64,000 bases of DNA from Streptomyces lomondensis (GCF_014651035.1 NZ_BMWC01000006.1:310001-374000); one strand, 5' to 3'; shown: positions 35,367 through 43,171, counted from the first letter of the stretch. Numbers and translations: made by a program. The notes: a model not told the origin generated them from the letters alone.

Positions 35367-36710
35367 GTGGCGGTTCAGCAGTCAGTGGGTCAGGACCCGT
35401 ACTTCCCGGGCAACGGTGACCTCCGGTACCGGGTGCACCGGTACGAGCTCACGCTGGACTACCGCCCCGCGCCGAACCGGCTGTCGGGATCGGCGCGGAT
35501 CAACGCCATCGCGGGCCGTGGCCAGCTCACCGAGTTCCAGCTGAACCTCGCGGACTTCCGGGTGGGCCGGGTGAAGGTCGACGGCCGTGCGGCGCACTAC
35601 ACGCACCGGGGCGGCAAGTTGCGGGTGCGCCCCGCGAAGCCGGTGCGCGCCGGTGCGGCCTTCACCGTCGAGGTGCAGTGGTCGGGGAACCCCCGGCCGG
35701 TGAGCAGTCCCTGGGGCGGCCTCGGCTGGGAGGAGCTGGAGGACGGGGCGCTGGTGGCGAGCCAGCCGGTCGGGGCGCCGTCGTGGTACCCGTGCAACGA
35801 CCGGCCCGCCGACAAGGCCTCGTACCAGATCGCGGTCACGACGCCGTCGGCCTACGCGGTGGTGGCCGGCGGACGCCTGCTCACCCGCACCACGAAGGCC
35901 TCGACGACGACCTGGGTGTACGAGCAGGCGGCGCCGACCTCCAGCTATCTGGTGGGGCTGTCGATCGGCAAGTACCAGACCGTGCTGCTGGGTGCCCCGG
36001 GCCCGGGCGGGGTTCCGCAGCACGGGCACATTCCGGCACATCTGCTCCCCCGGTTCTCCCGGGACTTCGCACGGCAGCCCGCGATGATGGACCTGTTCCA
36101 GGAACTGTTCGGGCCGTACCCGTTCGACGAGTACGCGGTCGTCGTGACGGAGGAGGAGCTCGACGTCCCCGTCGAGGCGCAGGGGCTGTCGCTGTTCGGG
36201 TCCAACCACGTGGACGGGGCGCGGGGTTCGGAGCGGCTGGTCGCGCACGAGCTGGCGCACCAGTGGTTCGGCAACAGCGTGTCCATCGCCGACTGGCGGC
36301 AGATCTGGCTGAACGAGGGGTTCGCGAAGTACGCCGAGTGGCTGTGGTCGGAGCGCTCGGGAGGCCGCAGCGCCCAGCAACTGGCCGCCGCCGCACACCG
36401 GTCGCTGTCCGCGCTGCCGGAGGATCTGCGGCTGGCCGATCCGGGGCGGAAGTCGATGTTCGACGACCGTCTCTACCAGCGCGGCGGCCTGGCCCTGCAC
36501 GCGGTGCGGTGCGCCCTGGGCGACGACGCGTTCTTCCGCATGCTGCGCGGGTGGGCGGCGCTGTACCGGGGCGGGGTGGTGACGACCGCGGCCTTCACCG
36601 CGCACGTGGCACGGTTCTCGGACGAGCCGCTGGACGAGCTGTTCGACGCGTGGGTGTACGGGACGGCGCTGCCGCCGCTGCCCTCGTCCGGGACCCGTGC
36701 GGCTGTCTAG
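35367..36710 (+). CDS. M1-family zinc aminopeptidase
   Basis: A 447-residue peptidase with the zinc motif HELAHQWFGN followed 18 residues on by NEGFAKY, the HExxH-x18-E arrangement of M1 enzymes. The usual aminopeptidase GxMEN segment is degenerate (VPVEAQGLSLFG): its Glu is kept, but Gly and Asn are lost. There is no signal peptide. The GTG at 35367 has GGGAG upstream and starts the conserved PYFPGNGDLRYRVHRYEL. An in-frame ATG at 35286 would overlap the synthetase by 13 bases but lacks a ribosome site. The known epsilon-polylysine-degrading enzymes are zinc aminopeptidases, so it may trim or detoxify the synthetase product. Confidence 0.88.
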   Translation: MAVQQSVGQDPYFPGNGDLRYRVHRYELTLDYRPAPNRLSGSARINAIAGRGQLTEFQLNLADFRVGRVKVDGRAAHYTHRGGKLRVRPAKPVRAGAAFTVEVQWSGNPRPVSSPWGGLGWEELEDGALVASQPVGAPSWYPCNDRPADKASYQIAVTTPSAYAVVAGGRLLTRTTKASTTTWVYEQAAPTSSYLVGLSIGKYQTVLLGAPGPGGVPQHGHIPAHLLPRFSRDFARQPAMMDLFQELFGPYPFDEYAVVVTEEELDVPVEAQGLSLFGSNHVDGARGSERLVAHELAHQWFGNSVSIADWRQIWLNEGFAKYAEWLWSERSGGRSAQQLAAAAHRSLSALPEDLRLADPGRKSMFDDRLYQRGGLALHAVRCALGDDAFFRMLRGWAALYRGGVVTTAAFTAHVARFSDEPLDELFDAWVYGTALPPLPSSGTRAAV

Positions 36711-36723
36711 GACAATGACCGGC

Positions 36724-37098
36724 ATGACTACGCGTTCCTGCCCCTGCGGCCTGCCCGGGGCCTACGGCGACTGCTGCGGGCGCTACCACTCCGGGACAGC
36801 CGCCGCGCCGACCGCCGAGGCGTTGATGCGCTCGCGCTACTGCGCCTTCGTGAGGGGCGACGTCGCGTATCTGCTGCGGACGTGGCATCCGCGGACGCGG
36901 CCCGGGAAGCTGGAGCTGGATCCGCGGACGCGGTGGACGGGGCTGGAGATCCTTGCCACGAGCGACGGGTCCGCGTTCCACTCCGGCGGGACCGTGGAGT
37001 TCCGGGCGTCGCACCGGGGCGGTTCGCTGCACGAGCGGAGCCGGTTCGAGCGGGTCGACGGGGCGTGGGTGTACGTCGACGGGCAGTTCCTGCCGTAG
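36724..37098 (+). CDS. YchJ-family (UPF0225) SEC-C motif protein
   Basis: A 124-residue small protein. An N-terminal SEC-C-like zinc motif CPCGLPGAYGDCCGRYH (residues 5-21) precedes an NTF2-like fold (ALMRSRYCAFVRGDVAYLLR, then WVYVDGQFLP). The ATG at 36724 is chosen over one nine bases earlier because the conserved start is MTTRSCPCG and the spacing to AGGAC is better. It follows the M1 gene by 13 bases and converges on the gluconate repressor with 5 bases between stops. The function is unknown. Confidence 0.85.
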   Translation: MTTRSCPCGLPGAYGDCCGRYHSGTAAAPTAEALMRSRYCAFVRGDVAYLLRTWHPRTRPGKLELDPRTRWTGLEILATSDGSAFHSGGTVEFRASHRGGSLHERSRFERVDGAWVYVDGQFLP

Positions 37099-37103
37099 CG
37101 GCC

Positions 37104-37805
37104 CTACGGCGCCAGGATGTCCAGTTCCTGGAGGGCGCCGACGGTGATCTGGCGGGTCAGTTCCTCGGCCCGGGCCGCGTCGCCCGCGCGGACGGCCTCG
37201 GCGACCTGGACGTGCAGGGTGACGGCGGCCGGGTCGGGGTCCTCGAACATCACGTCGTGGTGGGTGCGGCCGGCCAGGACCTCGGCGACGACGTCGCCGA
37301 GGCGGGCGAACATCTCGTTGCCGGAGGCGTCCAGGATGACGCGGTGGAAGGCGACGTCGTGGACGAGGTACTCCTCCAGCTTGTGACCGCGTGAATGGGC
37401 GACCATGCCGAGGGCGCACTCGGTGAGTTCGGCGCACTGCTCCGATGTGGCGTGCCGGGCGGCGAGGCCGGCCGCGACCGGTTCGATCGCCGAGCGCAGC
37501 ACCGTGAGGGAGCGCAGCTGGCGGGCGCGGTCGGCGCCGGCCAGGCGCCAGCGGATGACCTGCGGGTCGTACACGTTCCACTCGGACTCGGGGCGGACCG
37601 TCACGCCGACGCGGCGGCGGGACTCGACCAGGTGCATGGACTCCAGCACGCGGACCGCCTCGCGCATCACGGAGCGCGACACGTCGAAGCGCTGGGCGAG
37701 TTCGTCCGTGCGCAGGACGCTGCCGGGCGGGTACTCCCCGGCGGTGATCTCGGGGCCGAGGGTGTCCAGTACACGGCCGTGCAGCCCGCGGCCCGGTGTG
37801 GTCAT
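37104..37805 (-). CDS. gntR: GntR/FadR-family gluconate operon repressor
   Basis: A 233-residue winged-helix regulator (residues 8-70: EYPPGSVLRTDELAQRFD, then SRSVMREAVRVLES) with an FCD ligand domain carrying the metal-ligand segment EYLVHDVAFHRVILDASGN. It is divergent from gntK-gntP, the usual place for the gluconate repressor, and corresponds to SCO1678 by gene order. Gluconate or 6-phosphogluconate is the expected inducer. A short symmetrical AAGTCAGACTT lies in the shared promoter region. Confidence 0.88.
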   Translation of the reverse strand: MTTPGRGLHGRVLDTLGPEITAGEYPPGSVLRTDELAQRFDVSRSVMREAVRVLESMHLVESRRRVGVTVRPESEWNVYDPQVIRWRLAGADRARQLRSLTVLRSAIEPVAAGLAARHATSEQCAELTECALGMVAHSRGHKLEEYLVHDVAFHRVILDASGNEMFARLGDVVAEVLAGRTHHDVMFEDPDPAAVTLHVQVAEAVRAGDAARAEELTRQITVGALQELDILAP

Positions 37806-37839
37806 GCACTCAGCGTACGGGGTAGATCACGGAGATAAA

Positions 37840-37850
37840 AAGTCAGACTT
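37840..37850. promoter_or_regulatory. Probable GntR operator in the gntR-gntK divergent promoter
   Basis: AAGTCAGACTT is a perfect odd-length palindrome within an AT-rich stretch (gataaaaagtcagacttatt), 35-45 bases before gntR and about 94 bases before gntK. FadR-type regulators bind short palindromes of this kind. Confidence 0.6.
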
Positions 37851-37898
37851 ATTCATCGCGACCTCTTGAATTCGTCGTACCTAATGGGTTTCAGTTGC

Positions 37899-37917
37899 GT
37901 CGACATCACGTGTCGAC
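37899..37917. promoter_or_regulatory. Inverted repeat upstream of gntK
   Basis: GTCGACA-tcacg-TGTCGAC has seven-base arms and a 5-base spacer, 27 bases before the gntK start. It may be an RNA hairpin in the leader or a second protein site. Confidence 0.45.
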
Positions 37918-37943
37918 GGAGACAGCAGACAGTGAGGGCAGCG

Positions 37944-38462
37944 ATGAACACCCCCCATGTCGTCGTGGTCATGGGCGTCGCGGGCACCGGCAAGACCACC
38001 ATCGGTCCCCTGCTCGCGGCCCGGCTCGGCGTTCCCTACGCCGAGGGCGACGACTTCCACCCGCAGGCCAACATCGCCAAGATGTCGGCCGGCACGCCGC
38101 TCACCGACGAGGACCGCGGGCCGTGGCTGGACGCCATCGGCGACTGGGCGCACGGGCGGGCCGGGCTCGGCGGGGTGGTCAGCTGCTCTGCGCTGAAGCG
38201 GTCGTACCGCGACCGGCTGCGGGCCGCCGCGCCCGGCGTGGTCTTCGTGCACCTCACGGGCGACCGCGCGCTGATCGAGGACCGGATGTCGCACCGGCAG
38301 GGGCACTTCATGCCCACGGCGCTGCTCGACTCCCAGTTCGCCACGCTCCAGCCGCTCCAGGCGGACGAGGCGGGGGTCGGCGTGAACGTCTCGGGCAGCC
38401 CGGAGGAGATCACCGAGCGGGCGGTGCACGCCCTCAGCTCGCTCCCCGAGCCGATCCGGTAG
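37944..38462 (+). CDS. gntK: Gluconokinase
   Basis: A 172-residue P-loop kinase that phosphorylates gluconate to 6-phosphogluconate for the pentose phosphate pathway. Walker A is GVAGTGKTT (residues 13-21). EGDDFHPQANIAKMSAGTPL and SCSALKRSYRDRLR are hallmark GntK segments, and SHRQGHFMP is the lid. The ATG at 37944 with GAGGG upstream starts the domain correctly; the longer frame to 37866 reads through promoter DNA. It is first of a plus-strand gluconate/idonate operon. Confidence 0.95.
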   Translation: MNTPHVVVVMGVAGTGKTTIGPLLAARLGVPYAEGDDFHPQANIAKMSAGTPLTDEDRGPWLDAIGDWAHGRAGLGGVVSCSALKRSYRDRLRAAAPGVVFVHLTGDRALIEDRMSHRQGHFMPTALLDSQFATLQPLQADEAGVGVNVSGSPEEITERAVHALSSLPEPIR

Positions 38463-38520
38463 CCCTTTCCGGTCTCTCCCCTCCCCCGAACTCCCCTCAA
38501 CACATAGGGAATCCCCCACC

Positions 38521-39918
38521 GTGACCAGACTCAGCGTCGAGATGCTGGCAGCGGACGCGCCCGAGCCGATCACCTCGGCCGGCCACGCTCAGCTGGGCAT
38601 CGCCGTCCTGGCGGGCATCGCCGTCATCGTCCTGCTCATCACCAAGTTCAAGCTGCATGCCTTCCTGGCGCTGACCATCGGGTCGCTGGCGCTCGGCGCG
38701 ATCGCCGGGGCGCCGCTGGACAAGGTCCTCACCAGCTTCAGCACCGGCCTCGGCTCCACGGTCGCCGGCGTCGGCGTGCTGATCGCCCTCGGTGCGATCC
38801 TCGGCAAGATGCTCGCCGACTCCGGCGGCGCCGACCAGATCGTCGACACCATCCTGGCGAAGGCCGGCGGGCGGTCGATGCCCTGGGCGATGGTGCTGAT
38901 CGCCTCCGTGATCGGGCTGCCGCTGTTCTTCGAGGTCGGCATCGTGCTGCTGATCCCGGTGGTGCTGATGGTCGCCAAGCGCGGCAACTACTCGCTGATG
39001 CGCATCGGCATCCCGGCGCTCGCGGGCCTGTCCGTGATGCACGGCCTGGTGCCGCCGCACCCCGGCCCGCTGGTCGCGATCGACGCGGTCAAGGCCGACC
39101 TCGGGGTGACGCTGGCGCTCGGCGTCCTCGTCGCCATACCCACCGTGATCATCGCCGGTCCGCTGTTCTCGAAGTACGCGGCCCGCTGGGTGGACGTCCC
39201 CGCCCCCGACAGGATGATCCCGCAGCGCGCCTCCGAGGACCTCGAGAAGCGGCCCGGCTTCGGCGCCACGCTGTTCACGGTCCTGCTGCCGGTGATCCTG
39301 ATGCTGGCCAAGGCGCTGGTCGACATCGTCGTGGACGACCCGGAGAACCCGGTCCAGCGCGTCTTCGACGTCGTCGGCGCCCCGATGATCGCGCTGCTCG
39401 CCTCGGTGCTGGTCGGCATCTTCACGCTGCTGCGGCCCGCCGGGTTCTCCAAGGAGCGGATCTCACCGCTCGTCGAGAAGAGCCTCGGGCCGATCGCGGG
39501 CATCCTGCTGATCGTCGGCGCGGGCGGCGGCTTCAAGCAGACGCTGATCGACTCCGGCGTGGGCCGGATGGTCCTGGAGATCTCCGAGGACTGGTCGATA
39601 CCGGCGCTGCTGCTGGCCTGGCTGATCGCGGTGGCGATCCGGCTGGCGACCGGTTCGGCGACGGTGGCGACGGTCTCGGCCGCCGGTCTGGTGGCCCCGC
39701 TCGCGGCCGACATGTCGAGCACGCACACCGCCCTGCTGGTCCTCGCCATCGGCGCCGGCTCGCTCTTCCTGAGCCATGTCAACGACGCCGGGTTCTGGCT
39801 GGTCAAGGAGTACTTCGGACTCAGCGTCGGCCAGAACCTGAAGACCTGGTCGGTCATGGAGTGCATCATCTCCGTGGTCGCGGGCGGCATCGTCCTTCTG
39901 CTGTCCCTCGTGATCTAG
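38521..39918 (+). CDS. gntP: Gluconate:H+ symporter (GntP family)
   Basis: A 465-residue transporter with about 12-14 membrane helices. The GntP hallmarks LPLFFEVGIVLLIPV, GLSVMHGLVPPHPGPL and ATGSATVATVSAAGL are intact. It imports gluconate and possibly idonate. The GTG start lies 58 bases after gntK, with a weak AGGGAA ribosome site. The next gene begins 13 bases after its stop, so kinase, permease and dehydrogenases form one transcript. Confidence 0.95.
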   Translation: MTRLSVEMLAADAPEPITSAGHAQLGIAVLAGIAVIVLLITKFKLHAFLALTIGSLALGAIAGAPLDKVLTSFSTGLGSTVAGVGVLIALGAILGKMLADSGGADQIVDTILAKAGGRSMPWAMVLIASVIGLPLFFEVGIVLLIPVVLMVAKRGNYSLMRIGIPALAGLSVMHGLVPPHPGPLVAIDAVKADLGVTLALGVLVAIPTVIIAGPLFSKYAARWVDVPAPDRMIPQRASEDLEKRPGFGATLFTVLLPVILMLAKALVDIVVDDPENPVQRVFDVVGAPMIALLASVLVGIFTLLRPAGFSKERISPLVEKSLGPIAGILLIVGAGGGFKQTLIDSGVGRMVLEISEDWSIPALLLAWLIAVAIRLATGSATVATVSAAGLVAPLAADMSSTHTALLVLAIGAGSLFLSHVNDAGFWLVKEYFGLSVGQNLKTWSVMECIISVVAGGIVLLLSLVI

Positions 39919-39931
39919 GAGCGCTACGGCG

Positions 39932-40696
39932 ATGACGGCTCACCCCCTCTTCGACATCAGCGGCCGTACGGCTCTGGTGACCGGCTCCAGCCGGGGCATC
40001 GGGCTGGCCCTGGCCCGCGGGCTGGCGGAGGCCGGCTGCACGGTCGTGCTGAACGGACGCGACAAGGACCGGCTGGCCGAGGCCGTCGGCGAGCTGCCCG
40101 GCGACCGGGTGCACACGGCCGCGTTCGACGTGACCGACGGATCATCGGTGGCCTCGGGGGTCGCCGAGGTCGAGGAGCGGGTGGGCCCGCTCGACATCCT
40201 CGTCAACAACGCGGGCATGCAACTGCGCGCCCCGCTGCTGGAGTTCACCGACGCCGACTGGCACCGGATCCTGGACACCAACCTGACCAGCGCCTTCCTG
40301 GTCGGCCGGGAGGCCGCGCGCCGGATGACGGAACGCGGCCACGGGAAGATCATCAACATCTGCTCGCTGCAGAGCGAGGTGGTACGGCCCGGGATCGCGC
40401 CGTACGCCGCGACCAAGGGCGCGCTGAAGATGCTCACCAAGGGCATGTGCGCGGACTGGGGGCCCTACGGGGTCCAGGTCAACGGGCTCGGCCCGGGCTA
40501 TATCGAGACCGAGCTGACCCGGCCGCTGGTGGAGGACGAGGAGTTCAGCGCCTGGGTGCGGCGGCGCACCCCGGCCGGGCGCTGGGGGCGTACGCAGGAC
40601 CTGGTGGGCGGGGTGCTGTTCCTCGCCTCCCCCGCCGCGGACTTCGTCAGCGGGCAGGTGCTGTACGTCGACGGCGGGATGACGAGCGTGCTGTGA
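39932..40696 (+). CDS. Short-chain dehydrogenase, gluconate 5-dehydrogenase type
   Basis: A 254-residue SDR with the cofactor motif TGSSRGIGLALARG (about residues 15-28), NNAGM, catalytic Ser in ICSLQSE and Tyr/Lys in YAATKGALK. The opening LFDISGRTALVTGSSRGIG and ending SGQVLYVDGGMTSVL match Gno/IdnO enzymes, which interconvert 5-ketogluconate and gluconate. AGGAGCG precedes the ATG. Its place between gntP and a zinc dehydrogenase fits conversion of L-idonate to 5-ketogluconate and then to D-gluconate. Confidence 0.9.
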   Translation: MTAHPLFDISGRTALVTGSSRGIGLALARGLAEAGCTVVLNGRDKDRLAEAVGELPGDRVHTAAFDVTDGSSVASGVAEVEERVGPLDILVNNAGMQLRAPLLEFTDADWHRILDTNLTSAFLVGREAARRMTERGHGKIINICSLQSEVVRPGIAPYAATKGALKMLTKGMCADWGPYGVQVNGLGPGYIETELTRPLVEDEEFSAWVRRRTPAGRWGRTQDLVGGVLFLASPAADFVSGQVLYVDGGMTSVL

Positions 40697-40716
40697 CCAC
40701 CTGCCGGGAGGCTGTG

Positions 40717-41748
40717 ATGCTGGGTTGTGTGATCCACGGTCAGGGCGACCTGCGGGTGGCGGAGTTGCCGGTGCCCGAGCCCGGGCCGGGGCAGGCGCTG
40801 GTCGCCGTCCGCTACGGCGGGGTGTGCGGGTCCGATCTGCACTACTGGCGGCACGGCGGGGTCGGCGACTTCCGGCTCCGGGAGCCGATGGTGCTCGGGC
40901 ACGAGGTCGTGGGGACCGTCGTGGAGTACGGCGTTGGCGCGTCGGGTCCGGCGCCGGGTGCGGCCGTCGCCGTGCATCCGGCGACTGCGTGCGGGGTGTG
41001 CCCGGAGTGTGCGGGCGGGCGGCGGAACGTCTGCCGGGACACGCGGTATCTGGGCAGTGCGGCACGTTTTCCGCATGTGCAGGGCGGGTTCGCGGCGCAG
41101 GTGGTCGTGCCCTGTGCGCAGGTGCGGGCCCTGCCGGAAGGGCTTGGGTTGCGGCGGGCCGCGCTGGCCGAGCCGCTGTCCGTCGCGCTGCACGCGGTGC
41201 GGCGGGCCGGGGAGGTGGCCGGCCGGCATGTGCTGGTGACCGGGGCCGGGCCCATCGGGTGTCTGGTGGTCGCGGCGGCCAAGGCGGCGGGGGCTTCCCG
41301 GGTGACCGTCACGGATCTGCTGCCCGAGGCGCTGGAGTACGGGCGGATCGCCGGGGCTTCGGCGGTTGTACGGGCCGATGATCCTGACGATCCCGGGTGG
41401 CCGTCCGAGGTGGATGTCGCGATCGAGGCGTCCGGGGTGGCCGCGGGGCTCGACGCGTGTCTGCGGCGGGTGCGGCGGGGTGGGGTCGTCGTGCAGGTGG
41501 GGATGTTGCCGGCGGGGGACAGTCCGTTTGCGGGGAATCTTGTGGTGAGCCGGGAGATCGAGCTGCGGGGGGCGTTTCGGTTCGACGGTGAGTTCGACGA
41601 GGCGTTGGCGTTGCTGGCTGCGGAGTCGGCTTTCGATGGGCTGATCAGTGCGGTGGTTCCCGTGGGGGAGGCCGAGTCTGCTTTTGTGCTGGCGGCTGAC
41701 CGGAGTCGGGCCTGCAAGGTGCTGTTGGATTTCGCCCCTGCGCCGTAG
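40717..41748 (+). CDS. Zinc-dependent medium-chain dehydrogenase, L-idonate 5-dehydrogenase type
   Basis: A 343-residue medium-chain alcohol dehydrogenase. Catalytic zinc ligands are in GGVCGSDLHYW and VLGHEVVG. The structural-zinc region CGVCPECAGGRRNVC is complete, and the Rossmann motif is VTGAGPIGCLVVAAAK. GSDLHYWRHGGVGDFRLREP is the signature of idonate dehydrogenases. The ATG at 40717 has GGGAG six bases upstream and lies 20 bases after the SDR stop. Codons in the 3' half drift to GGG and TTG, less biased than in neighbours. It would supply 5-ketogluconate from L-idonate. Confidence 0.88.
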   Translation: MLGCVIHGQGDLRVAELPVPEPGPGQALVAVRYGGVCGSDLHYWRHGGVGDFRLREPMVLGHEVVGTVVEYGVGASGPAPGAAVAVHPATACGVCPECAGGRRNVCRDTRYLGSAARFPHVQGGFAAQVVVPCAQVRALPEGLGLRRAALAEPLSVALHAVRRAGEVAGRHVLVTGAGPIGCLVVAAAKAAGASRVTVTDLLPEALEYGRIAGASAVVRADDPDDPGWPSEVDVAIEASGVAAGLDACLRRVRRGGVVVQVGMLPAGDSPFAGNLVVSREIELRGAFRFDGEFDEALALLAAESAFDGLISAVVPVGEAESAFVLAADRSRACKVLLDFAPAP

Positions 41749-41756
41749 GGCTTGTC

Positions 41757-41822
41757 GTCGTGGGGCGGGTGCGGGTGCGTTGTGGTTGTTCGCGCAGTTC
41801 CCCGCGCCCCTGAGGGGCGTGA
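41757..41822. repeat. Dispersed Streptomyces intergenic repeat (gttccccgcgcccct type)
   Basis: The segment gtggttgttcgcgcagttccccgcgcccctgaggggcg is a copy of a repeat that I recall from many Streptomyces intergenic regions. It contains a small cgcccctgaggggcg hairpin. It sits between convergent gene ends and may act as a terminator. Confidence 0.6.
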
Positions 41823-41823
41823 C

Positions 41824-42438
41824 CTACGGGCGCCACAAGGGGTGCTCCCGCTCCGCCCAGTCGCTGCTCACGCTGCCTGTGCGCATGCCTCTTCTCGCCT
41901 CCGGGTCCGCCAGGGCCATGCCGATGTGGCCGGCCAGGACGATGCCGATGGTGAGGGCCAGCCAGTCGTGGACGAAGGTCGCGCTGGTGCGCCAGAGCAG
42001 GGGGGTGAGGTGGGTGAACCACATCATCAGGCCCGTGCCGAGCATGACCAGCGTGGCGCCGGCGAGCCAGGACGCGTAGAGCTTCTGGCCCGCGTTGAAC
42101 TTGCCCGCGGGGCGTGACGCGGGGCTCTTGTCGCGGTGCAGGGCGGCGCGCAGCCAGGTGCGGTCGTGCGGGCCGAAGCGGTTGAGGCGGCCGAGGTCGG
42201 CGCGGAAGGCGCGGGAGGCGAGGCCCGCCAGGACGGGGACGGGCAGGGCGAGTCCGGCCCAGATGTGCAGCGTGACGACCAGGGCGCGGCGGCCGACGAG
42301 TTCGGCGAACTGGGGGACGTAGAGGCAGGCCGCCGTCAGGACGCAGACGCCCATGAGCACGGCCGTCGTGCGGTGCACCCAGCGCTGGGCCCGGCTGAAG
42401 CGCCTGATGGCGACCGTGGTGTCAGCTCGTAGGCTCAT
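41824..42438 (-). CDS. Membrane cytochrome b (formate dehydrogenase gamma/b561-like)
   Basis: A 204-residue protein with four membrane helices and His residues suited to haem b (RWVHRTTAVLMG, TLHIWAGLALPVP, TFVHDWLALTIGIVLAGHIG). It resembles the cytochrome b subunits of molybdopterin oxidoreductases. Its ATG overlaps the end of the molybdopterin gene by 17 bases, so the two subunits are coupled. It should pass electrons between the quinone pool and the exported molybdoenzyme. The direction is not determinable from sequence. Confidence 0.82.
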   Translation of the reverse strand: MSLRADTTVAIRRFSRAQRWVHRTTAVLMGVCVLTAACLYVPQFAELVGRRALVVTLHIWAGLALPVPVLAGLASRAFRADLGRLNRFGPHDRTWLRAALHRDKSPASRPAGKFNAGQKLYASWLAGATLVMLGTGLMMWFTHLTPLLWRTSATFVHDWLALTIGIVLAGHIGMALADPEARRGMRTGSVSSDWAEREHPLWRP

Positions 42439-43171
42439 CGTCCCGTCCGTTCGAGCGGCCCACCCAGGCGTCGACGTCGTAGCCGCGCTCCTCCCAGTAG
42501 CCCGGGCGGACCTCGTCGGTGACGGTGATGCCGGAGAGCCACTTGGCGGACTTGTAGAAGTACATGGGCGCGACGTAGAGGCGGACGGGGCCGCCGTGGG
42601 AGTGGCCGAGGTCCTTGTCCTGCATGCGCAGGGCGACCAGGACGTCCGCGCGGCGGGCCTGGGCGAGGGTGAGGCTCTCGGTGTACGTGCCGTCGAAGCA
42701 GGTGAAGCGGATGGCCTTGGCCGTGGGGCGGACCCTGGCTGCGTCGAGCAGGCGGGACAGGCGTACGCCCTCGAAGGGGGTGTCCGGGACGCGCCAGCCG
42801 GTGACGCACTGGACGTCGCGGACCAGGCGGGTCTGCGGGAGGGCCCTGAGGTCGGCCAGGGTGTAGGTGGTGGGGCGGTCGACCAGGCCGTCCACGGTGA
42901 GGCGGTAGCTGTCGGCGTTCTTGCGCGGGACGGACGAGGCGACCGAGTAGTAGCGGAAGCCGCCGCCGTTCGGGAGCAGTCCGGTCAGGCCGGTGGGGTC
43001 CTTGTCGGCGGCGCTGCCGAGGAAGCCCTCCAGGCCGCGTTGGAGCGGGGGCGCGGCGACCACGCCGGCGGCGCCCAGGGCGAGGGTGCCGAGGAAGACG
43101 CGGCGGCCGACCGGGGTGCCCCGTTTCTCGGGGTGGTCTTCGTCCACGCCCTGATGTACGTCCTCGTTCAC
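42422..43171 (-). CDS. Tat-exported sulfite-oxidase-fold molybdopterin oxidoreductase
   Basis: A 249-residue protein. A twin-arginine signal (GRRVFLGTLALGAAG, RR at about 23-24) is followed by a sulfite-oxidase-like molybdopterin domain with the molybdenum-ligand Cys in VRDVQCVTGWRVP, the IRFTCFDGTYTESLTL segment and the phosphate-binding HSHGGPVRLYVAPMYFYKSAKW. The layout and membrane cytochrome partner resemble MsrPQ (methionine sulfoxide repair) or YedYZ systems, but the partner here is a b561-type cytochrome. The GTG start has only a weak ribosome site. Confidence 0.85.
   Translation of the reverse strand: MNEDVHQGVDEDHPEKRGTPVGRRVFLGTLALGAAGVVAAPPLQRGLEGFLGSAADKDPTGLTGLLPNGGGFRYYSVASSVPRKNADSYRLTVDGLVDRPTTYTLADLRALPQTRLVRDVQCVTGWRVPDTPFEGVRLSRLLDAARVRPTAKAIRFTCFDGTYTESLTLAQARRADVLVALRMQDKDLGHSHGGPVRLYVAPMYFYKSAKWLSGITVTDEVRPGYWEERGYDVDAWVGRSNGRDDEPTS

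Noticed and set aside
31019..36710. Integrated phage or ICE at tRNA-Leu
   Set aside because: There is no integrase, excisionase, replication gene or visible duplication of the tRNA 3' end. Only the gene-content argument supports an insertion.
31432..36710. Classical multimodular NRPS gene cluster
   Set aside because: There is a single A-PCP module with a membrane tail. No condensation, thioesterase, MbtH or tailoring genes flank it.
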